Source: Benincasa hispida
Lineage: Eukaryota; Streptophyta; Magnoliopsida; Cucurbitales; Cucurbitaceae
Assembly: GCF_009727055.1 (NCBI RefSeq)
Contig: NC_052350.1
Coordinates: 19,610,797 to 19,674,796 of the forward strand
Direction of reading: 5' to 3'
Length of the DNA: 64,000 bases
Shown: positions 58,990-64,000 of the stretch, one piece after another
Numbering within the stretch: position 1 is the first letter of the stretch
Layout: every line of letters starts with the position of its first letter
The notes under the pieces: model-generated
Database searches by the model: none
What the model was told of the DNA's origin: nothing
Seen by the model: the letters and a program-made list of their open reading frames with translations, nothing else
Position numbers and translations under genes: made by a program

Positions 58990-59876
58990 TGTTGGGGTTG
59001 ATGCCCTAAATCTCGTAGGGTCCAATAGTTTGTAAACCTTATATGAACAAACTTGTATGTGATTTATAATATATGATATTTTATTCACTTTGTCTATGAA
59101 ATATATGATATTTTAGTTGCATTAACTACAAACCAATAAACTAATATCTAAGGTTATCGTTGTAACTTAAACATGTATGTGGAGACATACAGGTGGATCA
59201 TGTTTAAGTGATAACCTAAATGGTCTGTGATGTATGGATAAGACTAGGTACCTTATCCTGGTAACACTACGTATATGACCCGCTTTAAAGATGTTACAAA
59301 TATTGTAAACTGCTACAAATGATCTGATCTTGATCATTCATGTATTAGACATATGAGCGGGGATATTCTATACAAAGAAGCTTGTATAAGACTGAACCAT
59401 GAAATGCTTAGTCTCATTATATAACGTTGTTCATAATGAGGACTTTTATTTCACTGAGATGACCACAGGTAACATGACCTTAATCCTGAGTGAGTTGTGA
59501 ACTCCTGCCTATGACGGTGGTCCTTTGATTTGTATGGGTGATAGTGGCCAGATCGCCGACTTAACAAGCCAACCATTTTGGGGATTCGTTTGATTAGGGA
59601 GCTTGGAACTCAGCTACATAAGATGGAATTCACATCTTCCCCGAAGCATGGGTAAACAGATAAATTGCTCTCTTAAGGGTTGATTCCGGATTTTGAACAA
59701 TGTGGCGCCACACTCTCTCCTGACCCGAGAGGGGTTTAGTCATAGTGGGACTATGATCTATGGTTCATTAGAGGGATCAGTGGTACTTAAGGAGTTCAAG
59801 GTAACTACAGGGGCCCAGCTGTACTTATGAGCAATTTGTGAAGGGTCATCGTATTGTTGATTAGTTATATCCATTG
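58990..59876 (+). repeat. Copia-type LTR (A), left part, inserted in the minus-strand copia pol
   Basis: Starts TGTTGGGGTTGATGCCCTAA inside the integrase region. It shares with LTR B the blocks 'gtggatcatg..taagtgataac', 'tttaatcctgagtg..ttg' and 'atttgtgaagggt.. tcg'. It stops matching at about 59876, where B begins, so B seems to have inserted into A. The right remainder of A is not in the window. Confidence 0.7.
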
Positions 59877-61656
59877 TGTTGGGATTAGTGTCCTAATTCT
59901 CCTGGAGTCTCGTTGTTTTATAAAGATACACATTGTTCAAGAATAAAATAAGTGTTATTTAATTCTGGCATTTACTCATATCCAATAAACAAAGCTCTTT
60001 GGTTATCTTATGTGAACTTAAGCATGTATATGTGATATACAAGTGGATCATGCCTTAAGTGATAACCTAAATAGGTCTGTAGTATAAGAATTAAGGTGGG
60101 ATACCTGATTCTTGTGACACTATGGATACGGCCCGCTTTGTAGAGGTCTGCAGGTGTTGTAAACTACTACAGATGGTAGATCCTGGCCATCCATGTGGAG
60201 ACGTGGAGCGGGGGTGTCCTATACAAAGAGTTTGTATAAGACTTGGACCACGAGATGACTAGACTCTGTATATAACGCCAATGATACTAGAGACTTGCAT
60301 CTCACCTAAACGACCATAGGTGACACGACCTCAATCCTGAGTGTTTTGGGAACTCCTGCCTTTGAGGGCGGTCCTTTGATTAGTATGGGTGAGACTGGCC
60401 AGATTGCCAACTCAACATGCCTACCTTTTTGGGGTCTTGTATGATCTGAAAGCTGAGTACTCAATCCAAAATAGGGAATTCACCCCTTTCCCAAAGGAGG
60501 GATGAGTAGAGAGATTACTCCCTTAAAGGCTTATTCCAAGGCTTGAACATAGTGGCCACAACTTCTCTTTGGAAGAGAAGACTCAGTCATAGTATGACTA
60601 TGACTTATGTTCTTTAGAGGAATCAGTGGTACATAAGGAGATAGATGTAACTACAGGGCCATAACGGTTATTGGTCAAGCTGTACTTACGAGTGATTTGT
60701 GAAGGGTTGTCGCATTGCTGATTGGTTAAGATGGACACATAATATATCTGTGGTAAGGAAAGTTTAGTTGTCGAACTTTAGTGGAGTGCCTAGCAATTAA
60801 CAGATGGTGGATCCTATGACTAAAGAGTTTAGTCAGTTGTTGACGTACCGTTGGAGCTTCGAGCTACAGGTCCATGAGGTCCCCTTGGTAGCTCAATGGA
60901 TTTATTTGAGGATTAGTTTTTGGTGTTTATTTGAAATGTTCAAATTAACAATACGTATTTTGATTATATATGATATAACCGGTATGATGTATGAGATACA
61001 TCTAGTAGAGGATTGATGTAAATTAGTTTTACATTAAGTACCATGGAATAGAAAAAGAAATATGGTTTATATGTTTCATGAGATGAAATATTAAAACTAT
61101 AGGTTATAAATATAGTATGATAAGTTGGTTATCATTTGTAATATATATATATATATATATAATAAAACGATTGAAAATGTTTAGAGTTTTCTTCTCCGCA
61201 TAAAAGAAAACCACGAAGTCGTTAAGTAAATTCGGATTTTACTAAATGATGACTGGCGAGCTAAAACAGATCGATGTAGTATTTACTAAACGATCGCATA
61301 GTTTTGCTAAAAAATCGCTGGCCCAGATTTAAACGATCGTGTAGTGTCTGTAGCGACAAACCGAGCTAAACGATGAGCTAAACGACTCGCATAGCTTTTG
61401 CTAGACGATCTGTTTAGCCTTATCTAAACGATTGGCGGCATCGACTAATACGATAGGTTTCTGCCATCTCCCACTTGCCCAGTCATGTATGCGATCGTTG
61501 TTTCCTCCATTCGTCTCCCTCATACCAGGTCCGAACAGAGCCCACCTCTGGATTCTCACACCGAGAATACCAAAAGTCGCCTTGTTGGTGGTGTCAGACC
61601 TAAACTCGACACTGTCGAGGTTTTCTAGAGCCGTTCGTGTTTGCTGCGGAGATTCA
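59877..61656 (+). repeat. Copia-type LTR (B), inserted in LTR A
   Basis: Starts TGTTGGGATTAGTGTCCTAA. It has the same block order as A and extends further, with an (AT)n run at 61141-61161 and a motif island at 61235-61445. It is cut at 61656 by the next LTR. Its right end is unresolved, so whether this is a full LTR, or an LTR plus the start of an element, cannot be told. Confidence 0.65.
61235..61445 (+). repeat. CTAAACGATCG motif island in LTR B
   Basis: Repeated 'actaaacgatcgcatag', 'aaacgatcgtgtag', 'gctaaacgatgagctaaacg' and 'ctagacgatctgtttag'. These are the same word family as in 6485-7080 and 15240-15790, in another element. Confidence 0.8.
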
Positions 61657-64000
61657 TGTTAAACCTAGATTTCTATTTTTCCTACTTAAGCAAGTGGTTA
61701 AGGAAATTAACTAAGTGAAATGTTATAAATTCCTAGTGTTGAAGAGAAGGAAATTTCTAAAGTGTTGAATAGATTTTCCTTGAGTAGTTTTGAGTTAAGC
61801 TTTAATTGATGAAATTTGGCTAAGTGTAAGGTAAAAAAGGACCCATGAGTGTTAAGAGTTAGGAGACATTAACACATAAGTTGAGAAAGGCAACCATGCG
61901 TTTTGTGAGGTTGGACACATGATTGGCCGAAGTATTGGCAAGAGGCATTGCAAGAGTTGATCATGGCGTTTGGCCATTAAAATTTTGAGAGGTTACTTGG
62001 GCATGGAGAGAGAGTTTGAAGGTAGGGTCAAGAATAATGCATGCAGTAGCCACTGCTTTTGGAGGTTAGATCAACACATGGGGTGCGACGACTGCGATGG
62101 ATCATTGGACATGATGCGTCTATGCGGACGAAGGAAAATGCGTTAGTAGGGTTGCGGTGGTGCGAGGGCATACGGTGCAAGGGCATGTGGTTATGCGAGG
62201 GGCATGCGGTGGGTGCATCAGAGGGCATAGCAATGACGCGGTAACGAGGCATGCATCGATGGATGGCATGCAGGCGATGGAGGCAAACGCAATGGATGCG
62301 TTGGATACTAGAGTATGCGGTCGATGGTTTAAACGAACGAAGGGATACATTGATGAACATACGCGCGGTGCTATGCGTTGATGTCATAGGCGATGGAGCA
62401 TATGCCGTTTATTACACATGCGCCACGGTGCTATGCGTTGATGTCATGCGACCATGCTATGCGTTGACGACAGATGCGTGCGATGCTATGTATTTATGGT
62501 CTGCGGTGTGGCCATTGCTACGCGGGAGTGAGCGGCCGAGGGCATGCAGTGATGTGGCCTACGGTATGCGACCGAAGGCATGCGGCCGATGGTATACATG
62601 TATGCTGCCGAAGGAATGCGTTGGTAGTATACGATGGCATGCAGTGATGGATATGATTGCATGCGGCGATGGATTCGATGGATACGATGGATACGGCGGC
62701 CTTGCTAAGGTATAAACTATGCAATCTAACGAACTAAGGTGGACCTATAGTGATTTTTCCTTGCGTTGTTAAGGCTTTCGGTAACAAGGTTAATGAGGTG
62801 GGTTGCGTTGGTCATAAGAGATGTGTTAGCAAGAATCTAGGCGATGGTGAACTATACCTTGAGGTGTTGAGTTGAGAACCAAGTCGACCCAAAGGTTGCT
62901 ATGTGTTGGTGATGTGCTATGCGTTGGACATCCGAGAGCATGTGGACGCATAGGACAAGGCTAGTACTATGTGTTGAAAGGGTGTTGGTCATTATCCTAG
63001 TTGAACGCATATGAAGTTGGATGAATGCATATGAAGGATGAACGCATATGAAGGATGGACGCATTCAAGAATGTCATCTAGACATGTGGCTTGTTAGGAA
63101 GAAACCTTAGGCCTTAAGTATATGAGGTGGATTCTTAAGAAGACATGCAAAGTTTAGGGCTATGCGTTGGTAAAAGGGGAGCAAGACACCTTGGGTTGCG
63201 CTGATGCAAGATTGCGGTAATAGTATAAGGAAGAGATACTTGGACATGCGACCAAGTAGGAGGTGTCGACTTTAGAGAAATCTTGGGCACCTATAAATAG
63301 GGCCAAGGACTTTAGATGATAACTCAAATTCTCTTCAAATGACATAAAGAAGAGTGTAATGGGAGGAGACTATGCGTTGGTAGGAAGACCATGCGTTGGT
63401 TAAGAGGTTCCAAGAGCGGAGATGCTGTCGGATAGAAAGGACAGGAAGTAACATCAACTTGGGATGAGGAGTTTTCGTAGAATACTCGTGCGTTTGATGT
63501 GATTCCAAAGCCATCTGAGCTATGAGAGCCTAGATTTCAGGGTAGCTGCCAGAGAAGAAGCTCCAAGGAATCGGGCTGGAGAATGAGGACATGACAGAAG
63601 GGTCAAGCTGTCGGGTAAGCTGGGCCAGTCTTGATGTTTTGATGTTTTCGGCCAAACCACAAGGAGTTATGAGCTAATATTTTGAGGTAATCTTCCTGAG
63701 ACATTTTAGAGCATATTTGTAGAAGGAAGTAACTTGAGATAAAGCTTAGAACTATGAATAGTCTGAGCTTTAAGTTGAATCTGGAATTTAGGGTTCAAAA
63801 GAGAAGCCCGGGAAGATTAAGGAACTTCTAGAGAGAAAGGTTCCTAAACGACCAAGGTGAGTGGTACTTTCCTTTAAGTCTTAAAGCATATCTTTTAGAG
63901 TAAATTGTATATTCTTATGCTATGAATGAGTATCTAGCATGAGAATGAGATTATTTGATTGAGATGGTCAGGGGATCAATAGACCTAGTTCTTGAGCCCG
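61657..64000 (+). mobile_element. Ty3/gypsy-type LTR (C), left part, runs off the window
   Basis: Starts TGTTAAACCTAG after ATTCA (61652-61656) and is related to the LTR at 14875: 'tttttcctac', 'ttggctaagt', and similar spacing to a TATA-like 'cctataaataggg' (63290). Between start and TATA it carries a long motif island (about 62050-63060). The right end and any internal region lie beyond 64000. Confidence 0.65.
62050..63420 (+). repeat. ATGCGTTGG/GATGG motif island in LTR C
   Basis: Recurrent 'atgcgttggt', 'ctatgcgttgatgtcat', 'gcatgcggccgatgg' and 'cgatggatacgatgg' words, CpG-rich, densest at 62050-62700 and sparser to 63420. The overlapping open frames on both strands here are products of this composition, not genes. 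Confidence 0.75.

Noticed and set aside
62028..62724. Several long overlapping open frames on both strands, up to 154 codons
   Set aside because: They arise from the repeated ATGCGTTGG/GATGG words. No frame is favoured and there is no domain.

Overview
This window is nuclear DNA from a flowering plant, most likely a eudicot. It is AT-rich, has intron-containing genes with GT-AG junctions, Ty1/copia and Ty3/gypsy LTR retrotransposons, and CACTA and hAT-type DNA transposons. The copia sequences remind me of cucurbit elements, but that is an impression from memory and was not tested. Only two convincing host genes are present: a nine-exon gene for a multipass membrane protein (38126-41613) and a single-exon gene for a 112-residue Ser-rich protein carrying a CLCSPTTHPGSFRC-type motif (45329-45667). 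Nearly everything else is transposon sequence or AT-rich spacer.

Left block (1-25683): a nested retrotransposon stack. An outer copia element (749-24486, 5' LTR truncated) was split three times: by a complete but decayed copia element of the same family (4407-14158, near-match duplication GCTAT/ACTAT), by a 3.0-kb gypsy-type solo LTR (14875-17897, duplication TGGAG), and by a gypsy-type LTR fragment with an accompanying deletion (about 19496-21626). To its right lies an internally deleted chromodomain gypsy element with a 498-bp 3' LTR. All gag and pol reading frames are broken.

Middle block (25684-52321): AT-rich intergenic DNA with small DNA transposons. A CACTA element with an ATA duplication sits inside a fold-back repeat. 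A 526-bp hAT-type MITE has a perfect 8-bp duplication. Several more decayed repeats are visible. The two host genes lie here. Two 10-base N gaps are present, and one directly abuts an exact 93-bp duplication that looks like an assembly artefact.

Right block (52322-64000): a second retroelement cluster. It holds a 1.88-kb copia solo LTR with a perfect GATTC duplication, then a minus-strand copia element whose 3' LTR contains a gypsy solo LTR (duplication GGTTT). The pol of that minus-strand element is interrupted by an apparent series of LTRs (58990, 59877, 61657) that runs off the right edge.

The most unusual signal is a set of 'CGAT islands'. These are 200-1300 bp stretches of short, CpG-containing, partly palindromic motifs (ctaaacgatcgtttag, gctagacgatagacgttgaat, actcgatgg, atgcgttgatg). 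They sit inside conserved non-coding parts of unrelated retroelements: the long leader between primer-binding site and gag in copia, the region before the TATA box in the gypsy LTRs, and the distal part of another copia LTR. Related copies differ in island motif or lack the island while their flanks still align. I know no named class for this. It may be a recurrent hypervariable regulatory or satellite-like module.
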